This document shows, one piece after another, positions 1 to 10,247 of a stretch of DNA of 64,000 nucleotides. Made by a program: the position numbers and the translations under genes. Numbering within the stretch: the first letter of the stretch is position 1; every line of letters starts with the position of its first letter. Source of the DNA: Ananas comosus (Eukaryota > Streptophyta > Magnoliopsida > Poales > Bromeliaceae); NCBI RefSeq assembly GCF_001540865.1, contig NC_033639.1, positions 9,164,432 through 9,228,431 of the forward strand, written 5' to 3'. The notes under the pieces are model-generated. The model did no database searches and was not told the origin of the DNA. It saw nothing but the letters and a program-made list of their open reading frames with translations.

Positions 1-183
1 CAACGGTCCAATCCTAGGGGCAATTTCGTCAACTCGTTCATTTTTACGATCCTACCCCCATCTGCGGTAATACATCTCATAGGCGCCGCACAATGGAGAT
101 ACGTACTCGGACAATTTAGTAATGCAGGGGTATTTTAGTCAAAACGTCGCCCCGAGATCCGGTGTTCACTTGGCTCCCACCGC

Positions 184-191
184 TATAAATA
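184..191 (+). promoter_or_regulatory. TATA box of the UBC22 gene
   Basis: The motif TATAAATA lies about 95 bp upstream of the (CT)n-rich leader of the E2 gene. A splice donor (CAG|GTGAGG) at 338/339 ends the inferred non-coding first exon, so transcription probably starts near 210-220. The placement is inferred from motif and spacing only. Confidence 0.55.
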
Positions 192-276
192 CGTCGCTCC
201 TCATCGCGTGCCACGTCATCTTTCTCTCTCCCTTCTCCCTCTCTCTCCTCCCCTCCAATCTCCACTTCAATCATTG

Positions 277-304
277 CTCTCTCTCTCTCTCTCTCTCTCT
301 CTCT
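277..304 (+). repeat. (CT)n microsatellite in the UBC22 5' leader
   Basis: Fourteen CT units lie between the TATA box and the first splice donor. CT-rich leaders recur in this window upstream of the genes at 20.8, 34.7, 43.2 and 46.7 kb. Confidence 0.8.
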
Positions 305-1285
305 ACACGATCGAAGGAGCTCGAACTCGAGATCTCAGGTGAGGAATCGCCCCCTTTCTCTCTCCCCTCTCGCCGATTCGTTGTTTCGATCGAATTCCCC
401 GTCTCTCTCTCCCTCGATTCGTCTAATTCAAAGTGTAATTTGAGGAGGATTCGTCTCCTAATCGCTTGGGACAAATCTTTGGGTGAAAATTTGGGGGTTT
501 GTTTTTAACTACGCAATCCATTTTGATTTGTTTCTATATTTCGCAAGTAATCTCCTTGTCGATCATTCGGAGCGCGATCGCAATTTTAGGGTTTATTGTG
601 TGATTCTGTGCGTTGCATTCGCTGTACTTGTTGCCTAAGATTTGTTCTTTACTTGAAAGATATAGGTTGGGGTTTCTTGCTTGTGACGGATTGGCAATGG
701 ATTCTTAGGTTGTAATGTGTTGCGTGCCCTTGTAGTTTCTCTTGTGGTTTGATTGATTAGGTTAAGTACATGATATGTTGGTGTGGGTTGCTACCTTCTG
801 CGAAATATTAGGGCTTCAAAGTTTGAGTCTAATTCAAAAAATTGAGCAATTGGCATGTTATTTTTATACATTTGAATATTCGGGGATCTTCATTACATTA
901 TCTACGCTGAAGAGTGTAAAATGCATGGATTTTCCTTTCTTTGTGAAAGGGAGTGATTGGAAATACTTTGTGAAAGTGATGCATCTTTCTTTCTTTATGA
1001 ATAACATGTTACCTTTGAAGAAAAAAAAAAAAGAAAAAAAACTTTGCGCTTTTTGTGTTGGTTGTTGCTGTCGTTATTTTCACTGATCAATATCAGCATA
1101 GATTCTTATTTAGACTTATAAATGACAAGTTAAGGATTACATATGCAGGGTTACACATATTTGTGTGGAGATTCACAATTATATTTACTCTTGAACAATC
1201 ATTAAAATAAAGAGATCAAGCTTTTCTGGGCTTCTTTTTTAATACCAAGAGGAGGCACGATAAGCGAGTGATCATTCTCGTTGCC

Positions 1286-2558
1286 ATGGTAATCTATGCG
1301 GAGATTTCAGTTTCTGTACATTCAACAAACTTAAGTGTACAATTGAATGGAGTTGCTTTATCACTCTGTCGCTGACACATTTATCTCTTACTGAAGGCGA
1401 CCAATGAGAATCTTCCGCCTAATGTTATCAAACAACTCGCTAAGGAACTTAAGAATCTCGACGAGACACCTCCAGAAGGGATAAAAGTGGTCGTTAATGG
1501 TGACGACTTCTCTACCATTTATGCCGATATTGAGGGTCCTGGTAAGACAATGGTCATAAGATTTTTTTTTTTTTTTTTTCTTTTCATACCTTTAGTTGCT
1601 TCAGAAAAGGACTGCTTTCTACAACTCAATGATATGCAGCTGGGACTCCCTATGAGAATGGCATATTCCGCATGAAGCTGTTGTTGTCTCGTGATTTTCC
1701 CCAGTCTCCTCCAAAAGGTTTTATCTTAAACTCTTGTCACTGGAAATTGATCCGCTCGAGATCTTCTAGGCTTTTAGTGTTGTCTATCCTTTTACAGTTA
1801 ATTACAATTTGATCCTGGGAAGTTGATCTCTATTTCAATTTTGTCCTCGTAGTCTTAATTATAACAATTTGGTCTGTGAAATTGTTTTGCATAACAATGA
1901 ACTCCTCTTATTTATCATCTGAAAATGTTGTCATGTCCACGTCATGATTAGACTTTGCTTTGTTAATGAAACTGTAGGGATAGAATTGAGATTGGGGTCA
2001 AAATGACTAAAATTTTACTTTCGAATCTCTAAAAATAAATTGAAATCTGGGTCAAGCTTCAGAGACTAAATTTTTATTAACCCTTTTCTTGTATGGTTGA
2101 ATAGGTTACTTTATGACAAAAATATTCCACCCAAACATTGCGGTTAATGGTGAGATCTGCGTCAACACATTGAAAAAGGACTGGAATCCAAGTCTTGGCT
2201 TGCAACATGTTTTGCTTGTAAGTTTAGGATGGCATGAATGCCATATCCTTGTTGTCGGTGTTGATTGTGTGTTTTAAAGAACCATTTTTATACAGCACTC
2301 AACAATTAAATGTGGAGATTTTTTTTGGCTGAAGTGACAGACTGTGCAATCAAGTCGAAGTTAACTGTAATATGCTTTTGACCAACTTTTTTCTGCATAT
2401 TGACCTTTACCTAATATGTCAAATGGTGTCATGACTGATAGGTGATCAGATGCCTACTGATCGAACCTTTCCCAGAATCTGCGCTCAATGAGCAGGCCGG
2501 TAAGATGTTGCTCGAAAACTATGAGGAGTATGCAAGGCATGCTAGGTCAGCTCCTCTC

Positions 2559-2596
<38 letters not shown>

Positions 2597-3472
2597 CAGC
2601 AAACCCCCCTTCCCCAACCACCCCCCTGCGCGCACATACCCACACACAAAAACACATAAACACTTGATGTGAGTCACTCTCTTGTTAATCTTGTTATCGG
2701 AAAGGTCCATCCGACAAGAAATGACCGAGGAATGATCTTAACACTTTCACTAATGTGCATGCCAGGATTAGGACAGTCCATGCTTGTCGCAATAATAGAA
2801 GAGATGATGGAAGGAAAGTTAATCCACCAAGTATCCATACCGTGGAGTTCAGTCCACAAACTAACAGAACTGAGAGGATTTTCGAGTAGTTTTGATGCTG
2901 TGTTGCGTAAAAGTTTGATATGATAAGAAACAACACCGAAATAATGTTAACAAATCTAACCTTTTAAAAATATTTAGTAGTAGTACTAATTTTGACCATA
3001 GTAGTTTTTAGGTTATAGCCAAGATTGAGACGATAGTGCATATTTATTTGGTTTGCCTTCTTATTGCATGCATCACATAGAAAGCCTTTCGTAAGTAATT
3101 TCTCAATCCTATACTTCATAGTTCAATTTTCTCACTCATTATGGCAGGTTGTATACTGGAATACATGCTCTCAAACCTCGCATAAAGCCAAAGACTGGAG
3201 CAATTTCCGAGTCCACCACAGTGCTTAATGTGGACCAAACGAACACGGTTCTTAGCGGCAAATTGCCTCAGGTTGCTACCCCACTTACTTCCCCAGCGGC
3301 CTCCAAAGGATCAGTTTTGAACTCTCAGGACGAAAACGCCATTATTGTTCCTTCTTCCGAGGCTGCTAGTGGGGCATCAGCGGTGCAAAAGAAAGAAGGG
3401 GTAGCTGCTGCGAAAATTCAGATGGATAAGAAGAAGATGGACGCGAGGAAGAAGAGCTTGAAGAGATTATAG
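1286..3472 (+). CDS. UBC22: Ubiquitin-conjugating enzyme E2 22 (UBE2S-like)
   Basis: Six coding exons: 1286-1288, 1397-1541, 1640-1717, 2105-2217, 2442-2545 and 3148-3472. All junctions are GT-AG, total 768 nt, giving 255 residues. The N-terminal 150 residues form a UBC fold with the HPN motif at about 84-86 and the active-site cysteine at about residue 94 in [13 protein letters not shown] variable tail ends in a lysine-rich segment ([15 protein letters not shown]), as in plant UBC22 and animal UBE2S. UBE2S-type enzymes extend Lys11-linked ubiquitin chains; for the plant protein this role is known from the family and not shown here. The start ATG is the last codon of its exon, so the second residue is read from the next exon. 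An upstream non-coding exon ends at 338. The protein matches the family closely along its whole length. Confidence 0.93.
2554..2592 (+). repeat. (CT)n microsatellite in UBC22 intron
   Basis: A CT run broken by one A starts 8 bp after the splice donor at 2546. It may help form the donor-proximal pyrimidine context but is otherwise ordinary. Confidence 0.7.
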
Positions 3473-4140
3473 GAAAGATTTGGGGTTTAAAATTTTAGGC
3501 TAGATTAGAGCTTTATAGGCGCCAAATTTATTCGGTGGACTATTGGGGATGGTTATGATATGCTGTATCATCATTTGGATTAGTGTGTAGAGAGGATGAG
3601 TGAGGGGTGGATGAGTGAGGGGTGGGGGGGGAGATGTGTCTGAATTGGATCTCTCTCTTTCTGTCTTCTTTTATGCATTGAAAATTCTTGGAAAGAAGGC
3701 TGCTTCTCATTCCAATCTGTACTACTAGAATTATCATACGAGCAACGCATGTGCGACTGCATTGGGAATAGATTGAGGGTAATGTGATCTTATTGATGAG
3801 AAAAGTAGTCATTTCAAATGTGCATCTTAATTTGCCAGCAGAGAGGAAGGAAAGAGTGGTCACAATTGGTAGGAGGATGGTTCAGATTCTGTAATTTGTT
3901 ATTGTCAAGTGCCTGTTCATCTTTCTGTGTGTGATCCTGTTGTGGGACACTTGTTTGGACTTCAAAGATGCTTGAGGTAATCACCTTTCTCCCCCTCATA
4001 AAAACTATATGAGGAAAATAAGAAGACAATTTGAGTTTTAATTCCTTGTTTCTATTGATGATAGGTTGTAGTGTTGTTGAAGTATCATTTGGCTTTCCTG
4101 AAAATTTATTTGTTGTTTCTTTCTATGCCCCATATGTAAT
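3473..4140 (+). other. UBC22 3' UTR and flank
   Basis: No coding sequence seen. The first several hundred bases after the stop are probably the UBC22 3' UTR. Composition becomes AT-rich after about 4020. The polyadenylation site cannot be fixed from sequence alone. Confidence 0.4.
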
Positions 4141-4410
4141 CTAACAACCACATAAAAATTCAATAAACTATATATAATCTTAACAACCTGAAAATTTTAA
4201 TAATCTATTCATATAATTTCATATAATTTTAATAGCTTGTAAATCTTAATAATCTATTCATATAATTTCATATAAGTTTAACCGTCTAAAAATTCTAATA
4301 ATCTATCCATATAATTCCATATAATCTTAACAACTGAAAATTCTAATAATCTATCTATACAATCCTAACAATCAAATAAAAATTTTAATAATCCACATAT
4401 AATCCTTACA
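4141..4410. repeat. AT-rich minisatellite, about six units of 38-49 bp
   Basis: Units begin with AACAAC-like words at 4143, 4182, 4231, 4280, 4329 and 4367. The three central units are 49 bp; outer units are shorter (38-40 bp) through loss of part of the unit. Each contains TAATCTAT followed by CATATAAT-type sequence. Divergence among units is moderate, so the array is not new. Confidence 0.75.
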
Positions 4411-4462
4411 ACTTCACTTGTTTCTATTTTTTATATAATTCATACACAATTTGAACTAATGA

Positions 4463-4582
4463 ATACGGCAAACGATTCACCGCCTTTAGAAGATATGGGA
4501 TAATGCGATGAACGATTCACCGCATTTAAAAGATATAGGAAAATACGGTGAACAATTAACCGCCTTTCGAAAAAAATCCCAT
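4463..4582. repeat. Three tandem 40-bp units carrying an ATTCACCG motif
   Basis: Units start at 4463, 4503 and 4543, exactly 40 bp apart. Each has a GNGAACNATTCACCG-like core followed by a TTTARAAGATAT word (degenerate in the third unit). The core, and the TACGTGGCGA word that follows, recur at 16.7-16.9 kb, which marks a dispersed repeat family. Confidence 0.7.
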
Positions 4583-4746
4583 ATGCCTCCTACGTGGCGA
4601 AGAAAGGGTTAATTTGTCAAATATAAATTGGCAGAGTTATTTTGCAAATTATAAAATTTTAAAGAATTATTTTGTAAAAAATTCCTCTTATTTGCTACAT
4701 GGACATTTTGGTGATCATGACAAGTCTGTCCTTTTTCCACATTCAT

Positions 4747-4747
<1 letters not shown>

Positions 4748-4825
<78 letters not shown>
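4748..4825. repeat. Compound (CT)n(AC)n microsatellite
   Basis: A CT run at 4748-4784 passes directly into an AC run at 4785-4825. No gene is nearby. Confidence 0.9.
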
Positions 4826-4831
<6 letters not shown>

Positions 4832-5290
4832 AAAGACTCTGCAGTGTGGGAACTTTGCTAGAAATTCACATATTTTGATTACTCCCACGTATAGTAGTGT
4901 TTGCTGAGAGGAAGGTATCATGATATTTTTGCTTCATTCATTTTTTTATATATAAATAAACTTAGCTATAATTATGTAGTAACTAAATTTTGAACTTGGG
5001 ATCTCAAATATCAATCATCAAATTCCTTACAACTTGCACTCGGAATGATCAGTGTCTCACATATAATAGCAATTAGAGAAATTAGTGGCACATATGTACT
5101 AATAAGTCCAATCTTCTAGGCTGTTAAGTTTTGGCATTTGATGAATTTCAACAGATATGTCACATAATTTATTTAAAAATATTAGTTAGTCATCATATAA
5201 TTCTGTATAAGTCCCTCAATTTTAAAAACTCTATATTAAATTTCCACCACCATGTAATAACACAACTTTCCCTATCAGTGTGATTTAATC

Positions 5291-5326
<36 letters not shown>

Positions 5327-5914
5327 TCAATTCCACTCATCTAAACAAAGGAAACAAATTAAGGAAAATGAGTCATCATGTGCTCAGGTCCCTCCAAAGC
5401 CATGGGATCTCATGAGGAAGCAATTCATGGCTGTGCTTGCCCCTCAATATTACCTACTCATAAGAAAAAGAAAGAGGAAGAAGAAGAATGTGACATGGCT
5501 CATAGAACAGTGTATGTGGATGATGATGATTGATCATGATGATTATGATGATGAGTTGAGCAAGCAATCCAAGCATATAATTTATATGTGGCCTAAAAGT
5601 GCTTTGTCCTACTGTAGCAAAACTCACATGGTGATTTTGTGTTGTTTTTTTGGTGCCATGTGGCCAATGTGGCACTGCTCCTACACTAGATTTTAATTAT
5701 TGGACCCAACTTTGTGGCTCTTGTTAATTAGAGTTAGTACATAAATATGTTGCATTAGCTTGGCCACATTTTTAAGCTTTATTGTGGCTTTCCTTTTTTT
5801 AAAAAAAATTCATTTAAACTGTAGCTAATTAAGATGGATTCCTAATTTGTGTTGGGAATAGCTAAGAAGAAGTACTCACTTTCACCACAAAAAACAAAAA
5901 AAAAAAAAAAAAAA
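4826..5914. other. Intergenic AT-rich DNA with a (GA)n run
   Basis: A (GA)n microsatellite lies at 5292-5321 and a poly-A run precedes the N at 5915. Short open frames here are low-complexity and match no family I recognise. Nothing else is supported. Confidence 0.5.
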
Positions 5915-5915
5915 N

Positions 5916-6652
5916 AATTTTTGAAATAATAATAGTAATAATAAATTTTAAAACCCATTTTTTTCATAATACACAGATAATTTTTTACACACAAATTAAA
6001 TTTTCAAAATTTTATACATAATAATCGTATTTTATTTGGGACATCGTGGCTCGTCCACAGCCGTAAACGTGGCATGCGTGCCCATCAAACACGTAACCCT
6101 TCCTCGTCTTTTGTACACGTGGCGCCATCCTGTGGCCCCTAATGCGTCGGATGCGGTGGGCGCGTGTACGCGTCGCACGTGCCTTCGTTCGCGCCAAAAC
6201 GTGTGGCCCCTGTTGACTCGACTTGCTTCAATTCTTCGGTACTATTTTGTCGCGTATTTACGAAATGACTATTTTGCCCTCATTAACCAATCTCCGGTGT
6301 CGTGGGCATTTTGGTCATTTCGCTGGAGCAGCGGTAACGAAGCGCCACATGTTAACAGTGGGTTGGTGGGTGGTGACGCTTGCGCTAGAGATATTTTTTC
6401 TCCATGTTGTGGTTAACAACGCTTCTAAACTAAACTCCGTTACTTACGTGGGTCCCTTTTTTTTTTTTTAGGGTAAACTTCAAATATCACTCTGTGGTTT
6501 CGCACTTTCTCACTTTAGTACAATATAGTTTAAAGTGTACCAAGTTAATGTCATGTGGTTTCATTTTATATCTTTTCGTCAGTTTCTCTATTAATATTTC
6601 GTTAAATTATATACAACAAGCTTCAGATACTTCACCTAAATTTATCGAATAT
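5916..6652. repeat. Direct duplication, copy 1
   Basis: This block is repeated at 6747-7482 with an offset of 830-831 bp and roughly 96-97% identity by eye. It holds a locally GC-rich core at about 6040-6450 within AT-rich flanks. It starts on the base after an N (5915) and ends on the base before another N (6653), where a TIR element that is complete in copy 2 is cut in half. Open frames inside the copies match no protein family I know. Confidence 0.88.
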
Positions 6653-6746
6653 NAAAAAAAAAAAAATTATTGCATGCGTTGAGCATATAAATATATTGCA
6701 CACACTAAATTTTTAAAATTTTTATTATGAATATTTTAAAAATTAC

Positions 6747-7482
6747 AATTTTTGAAATAATAATAGTAATAATAAATTTTAAAACCCATTTTTTTCATAA
6801 TACACAGATAATTTTTTACACACAAATTAAATTTTCAAAATTTTATACATAATAATCGTATTTTATTTGGGACGTCGTGGCAAGTCCACAGCCGTAAATG
6901 TGGCACATGTGCCCATCAAACACGTAACCCTTCCTCGTCTTTTGTACACGTGGCGCCATCCTGTGGCCCCCAATGCGTCGAACGCGGTGGGCGCATGTAC
7001 GCGTCGCACGCGCCTTCGTTCGCGCCAAAACGTGTGGCCCCTGTTGACTCGACTCTCTTCAATTCCTCGGTACTATTTCGTCGCGTATTTACAAAATGAC
7101 TATTTTGCCCTCGTTAACTAATCTCCGGTGTCGTGGGCATTTTGGTCATTTCGCTGGAGCAGCTGTAACGATGCGCCACATGTTAACAGTGGGTTGGTGG
7201 GTGGTGACGCTTGCGGTGGAGATATTTTTTCTCCATGTTGTGGTTAACAACGCTTCTAAACTAAACTCCGTTACTTACGTGGGTCCCTTTTTTTTTTTTA
7301 GGGTAAACTTCAAATATCACCCTGTGATTTCGTACTTTCTCACTTTAGTACAATATAGTTTAGAGTGTATCAAGTTAATGTTATGTGGTTTCATTTTGTA
7401 TCTTTTCGTCAGTTTCTTTATTAATATTTCGTTAAATTATATACAACAAACTTCAGATACTTCATCTAAATTTATCGAATAT
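6747..7482. repeat. Direct duplication, copy 2
   Basis: Second copy of the 5916-6652 block. Unlike copy 1, its right side continues uninterrupted into the rest of a TIR element. The two copies are separated by about 95 bp of AT-rich sequence that has no counterpart to the left of copy 1. Confidence 0.88.
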
Positions 7483-7634
7483 TTACTTTAGTACTATTTA
7501 GTTTTAACTTTGTCACTGATTTAACGAAAAATAAAATAAAAATAAAATAAAATCACATAGCACTAAATTAATACACTTTAAATCACAAAATATTAAAGTG
7601 AGAAACTGCGAAACTATAAGAATAGTATTTGAAG
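7308..7634. mobile_element. MITE with CTTCAAATA-type terminal inverted repeats
   Basis: The left end reads CTTCAAATATCACCCTG and the right end, reversed, reads CTTCAAATACTATTC. Similarity continues inward through TTTCG, ACTTTCTCACTTTA and related words for about 80 bp. The length is 327 bp with no coding capacity. The left half of the same element is present at about 6477-6652 in copy 1 of the duplication. No clear target-site duplication was seen. Confidence 0.6.
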
Positions 7635-8019
7635 TTTTTTTTTTTGAAAACTTAAAATACGGCACTGATCATTCTTAATTATATTAAATATTTAATTTAT
7701 ATACGGTTTTATATATTAATTTTTTTAAAAAATAAAAAATATATATATTATTTGATTTAGGTTCCACCACTTAATCAGATGATGTTGGCGATGATTTTGT
7801 TGTCGCGTTATCTTTACGCAATCCGATTTGACTACTGTACTATCAACACATCATCATATCAAAAATCAATAATATTATTATCAATATGTATTTTTAGATT
7901 CGTTTTCTATCAAATCAATCTTTGAATAAATATGTATAGTTTTAATTCTAAAAAATAAGAACCCACATAATCTAGTCTGAATCGGTTATCTAATTTTTCA
8001 AAAATTTAATTATTCTATC
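7635..8019. other. AT-rich intergenic DNA
   Basis: No open frame, RNA gene or repeat structure that I can support. Confidence 0.4.
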
Positions 8020-8680
8020 TAAGTTTTCAATTTGTTTGATTTTAGTCTGTCAACGATACTTTTATTTTAAAATTTGAATACAGATTTAGTCGGTTTATTT
8101 TATGCAGTTCTCGCAACAGAAAACTTATTAAAGTTATTAACTTTAATTTTGAAGTTAAAGTACTGTTCACTAACTCAAATGCGAACAAATTGAAAGATTT
8201 GATTGTAAAATTTAAATTTTGAATTGTTGAATAACTAATTTAAAATGATCTATAATTCAAATAAATTTTATACATTTTGATCATTCTGAAATTCTTTCAT
8301 CCTGTAATTCAGATAATTCAGCCTCATTTTTCAAGGAAAAAATCCAACCAAGAAGAAAATAAAAAGAAAGTAGGAATTTCCTCTTATTGATATTCAACTT
8401 TTTTAATTTATTTGATTTGAGCCGGTCACCGGTATTTTTATTTCAAAATTTAAATATAGAGTTAGTTAATTTATTTTATGCAGTTCTCGTAATTATAAAT
8501 TTATTAAAGTGAGTTATTAATTTTAGCTTTGAAGTCAAAGTACTGTGTTCACTTACTCAAATTTAATAAAATTGAAAGATAAAATTAAAATTAAAAAATA
8601 TTAGATAACTAATTTAAAATTATTCATAATTCAGATAAATTTTATAAGTCTTTATCACTCTAAAAATCTTTCATTACGTA
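8020..8680. repeat. Diverged direct repeat, two copies about 370 bp apart
   Basis: About 8020-8300 and 8400-8680 share ordered words, including TTATTTTATGCAGTTCTCG, AAGTACTGT, ACTCAAAT and AATAACTAATTTAAAAT-like stretches. Identity is perhaps 70-75% by eye with indels. This is probably an old tandem duplication of a non-coding element. Confidence 0.6.
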
Positions 8681-9163
8681 AGATAGTGAATTAAATCCCC
8701 TGTAATAAATATTCTGGTACCAAAATAAAATAAAAGGCCAATACTTGGATGATAAAATACACACATAATAATAATAATAATATTAATAATAAAACCAAAA
8801 TAAGAGGACCAGTAACGCCCAAATGAAGTAAAGAAGCACACGAATTAAGAACCCAAGCCAACAATAAAAATACAAATACAAAATTAGAAAAAGAGATTTA
8901 AAAAATAAAAATAATATTAGCAATTTCGAGTGGGACGAGGTTTTGTGGACGAGGAGACTTAGGAGAGCCCTTCCACATCCTCTTTCTCTCTCCTACCACT
9001 CTTTATTATTCTCTAATAATTAAATTAATACTTTTCTCATAACTACCTAACTATAATAATAATTAATTAAAGATTGAAAAATGTAATGGACACCACATCA
9101 ACAACTATAAGCTTTTCCAGGTTGATCACCCAATTTCTTTTTTCTACTCATTTTAACCTCTAA

Positions 9164-9324
9164 GCCGATTTGCATAAAAAAATTCACAAATTTGGAGCTT
9201 TTGCAAAACTGGTCCGTCTTTTTCGATTTTACAGATTCGGTTCGAATTTTCAACAAACCGATCAAAATACCCTTATGTATTTTACAAAATCTCAAAACTT
9301 ATGAATTTTTTATGCAAATTGGCC
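9164..9324. mobile_element. Short MITE with GCCNATTTGCATAAAAAA termini
   Basis: The left end (from 9164) and the reverse of the right end (to 9324) share GCC-ATTTGCATAAAAAATTCA followed by TTTTGCAAAA-like sequence, giving imperfect inverted repeats of about 50 bp in a 161-bp element. The same terminal sequence bounds the larger element at 57.63-59.27 kb. It is non-coding. Confidence 0.65.
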
Positions 9325-9562
9325 TACTTAATTTTAGATTTGGACAAATATATATTTAGTAGTTTTTCGAGTTTTTAATTTAAAAAGAAGAGATCAGGGG
9401 GAGCGTTTTGAAAATTATATATAGGTAAAGGGTCTTTGTGCGATTTTACCTTCAAATTAAACCATATATATATAGAAGATATATTTGTATAGCATTTATT
9501 AGTGGGATCGAACGGGTCTTCATCTCTAACACCATTCTCGCTACTCCTTCCACAGTTTATAG

Positions 9563-9601
9563 AAAACCGCTCGCGGTTTTATCAAAACCGCTCGCGGTTT
9601 T
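9563..9601. promoter_or_regulatory. Two tandem 18-bp palindromes upstream of the B-box gene
   Basis: AAAACCGCTCGCGGTTTT occurs at 9563-9580 and again at 9584-9601, separated by ATC. Each is a perfect inverted repeat with 8-bp arms and the two-base centre TC. They lie about 160-195 bp upstream of the B-box start codon. They could be dimer-binding sites, but the factor is not known. Confidence 0.6.
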
Positions 9602-9702
9602 CTGAAAATCGCTAATCTCTCGTCGAATTTTTAGCCCGTTATCTCTCTTCTCTCCCTATCCCTCTCCCCGTCCTTTCTATCTAGACTAGATAGTACGGTT
9701 TA

Positions 9703-9745
9703 TCTAGGGTTTCTCTTTTATCTAGGGTTTCCTTTCTAGGGTTTT
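9703..9745 (+). promoter_or_regulatory. Telobox-like TAGGGTTT cluster
   Basis: TAGGGTTT occurs three times just upstream of the B-box start, near 9705, 9723 and 9737. TAGGGTTT (AAACCCTA on the other strand) is the plant telobox, common in leaders and core promoters of genes active in dividing cells. Its function here is inferred. Confidence 0.5.
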
Positions 9746-9758
9746 GTAGGAGGTGGGT

Positions 9759-9800
9759 ATGGGTATGGGGATGGGGATGGGGATGGGGATGGGGATGGGG
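9759..9800 (+). repeat. ATGGGG hexanucleotide microsatellite inside the B-box coding region
   Basis: Seven ATGGGK units, one ATGGGT then six ATGGGG, encode (Met-Gly)7. Gain or loss of units keeps the frame and always leaves a start codon. The runs of four G at regular 6-bp spacing could form a G-quadruplex in the mRNA. Confidence 0.85.
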
Positions 9801-10247
9801 AAGCGGTGCGAGCTCTGCGGGGGGAGCGCGGCGGTGTACTGCGACCCGGACGCGGCGTTCCTCTGCTGGGGCTGCGACGCCGCCGTGCACGGCGCCAACT
9901 TCCTCGCCGCGCGCCACCTCCGCCGCGCCGCCTGCGCCTCCCTCCACCCCGGCGTCCTCGTCTCCGGCCCCTCCGCCGCCGCCGCCGTCGCCGCCGCGTG
10001 CTGCTCCCTCTCCGCCGAGAGCTCCTGCGTCTCCGCCGCCGAGTCCGCCGCCGCTGCGCCGCCGCGGCGGAGGCGGCGGAGCGCGCCGGCGACGCGGACC
10101 CGCCGCGTGCGGCAGCGTAGAGCGCCGGCGCCGCCGCGGAGATCCGCCGCGCTCCGCCGCGCCGGGGCGGGCTCGCGGGCCCCCGCGCGGCGGCGGAGGC
10201 GAACCGGACCGGTCGAGAAGGAGGAGGGATGGGCCGAGTGCGCGTAG
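9759..10247 (+). CDS. Single B-box zinc-finger protein (BBX group V-like)
   Basis: Intronless, 162 codons plus stop from ATG 9759. It begins with seven Met-Gly pairs encoded by an ATGGGK hexanucleotide repeat, so translation could start at any of seven in-frame ATGs. One B-box follows at about residues 15-50, with metal ligands in the order C-x2-C-x8-C-x7-C-x2-C-x4-H-x8-H (CELC ... C ... CWGC ... H ... H) and the [11 protein letters not shown] segment typical of B-box proteins. The remainder is Ala-, Ser-, Arg- and Pro-rich with no second B-box or CCT domain. Group V members such as Arabidopsis BBX32 act in light signalling through partner binding; that role is inferred. The coding strand is extremely GC-rich. 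The low-complexity tail makes the exact C-terminus less certain. Confidence 0.8.
   Translation: MGMGMGMGMGMGMGKRCELCGGSAAVYCDPDAAFLCWGCDAAVHGANFLAARHLRRAACASLHPGVLVSGPSAAAAVAAACCSLSAESSCVSAAESAAAAPPRRRRRSAPATRTRRVRQRRAPAPPRRSAALRRAGAGSRAPARRRRRTGPVEKEEGWAECA

Noticed and set aside
4614..4921. Frames across the (CT)n(AC)n repeat
   Set aside because: Translated microsatellite only (Leu-Ser and Thr-His repeats).
5412..5696. Plus-strand frame with Lys-rich and Asp/Met-rich segments
   Set aside because: No family resemblance, AT-rich simple composition, no promoter or splice context.
6036..7491. Open frames inside the 5.9-7.5 kb duplication
   Set aside because: They depend on non-ATG starts or end in poly-T, do not resemble any family, and frame is not better preserved than non-coding sequence between the copies.
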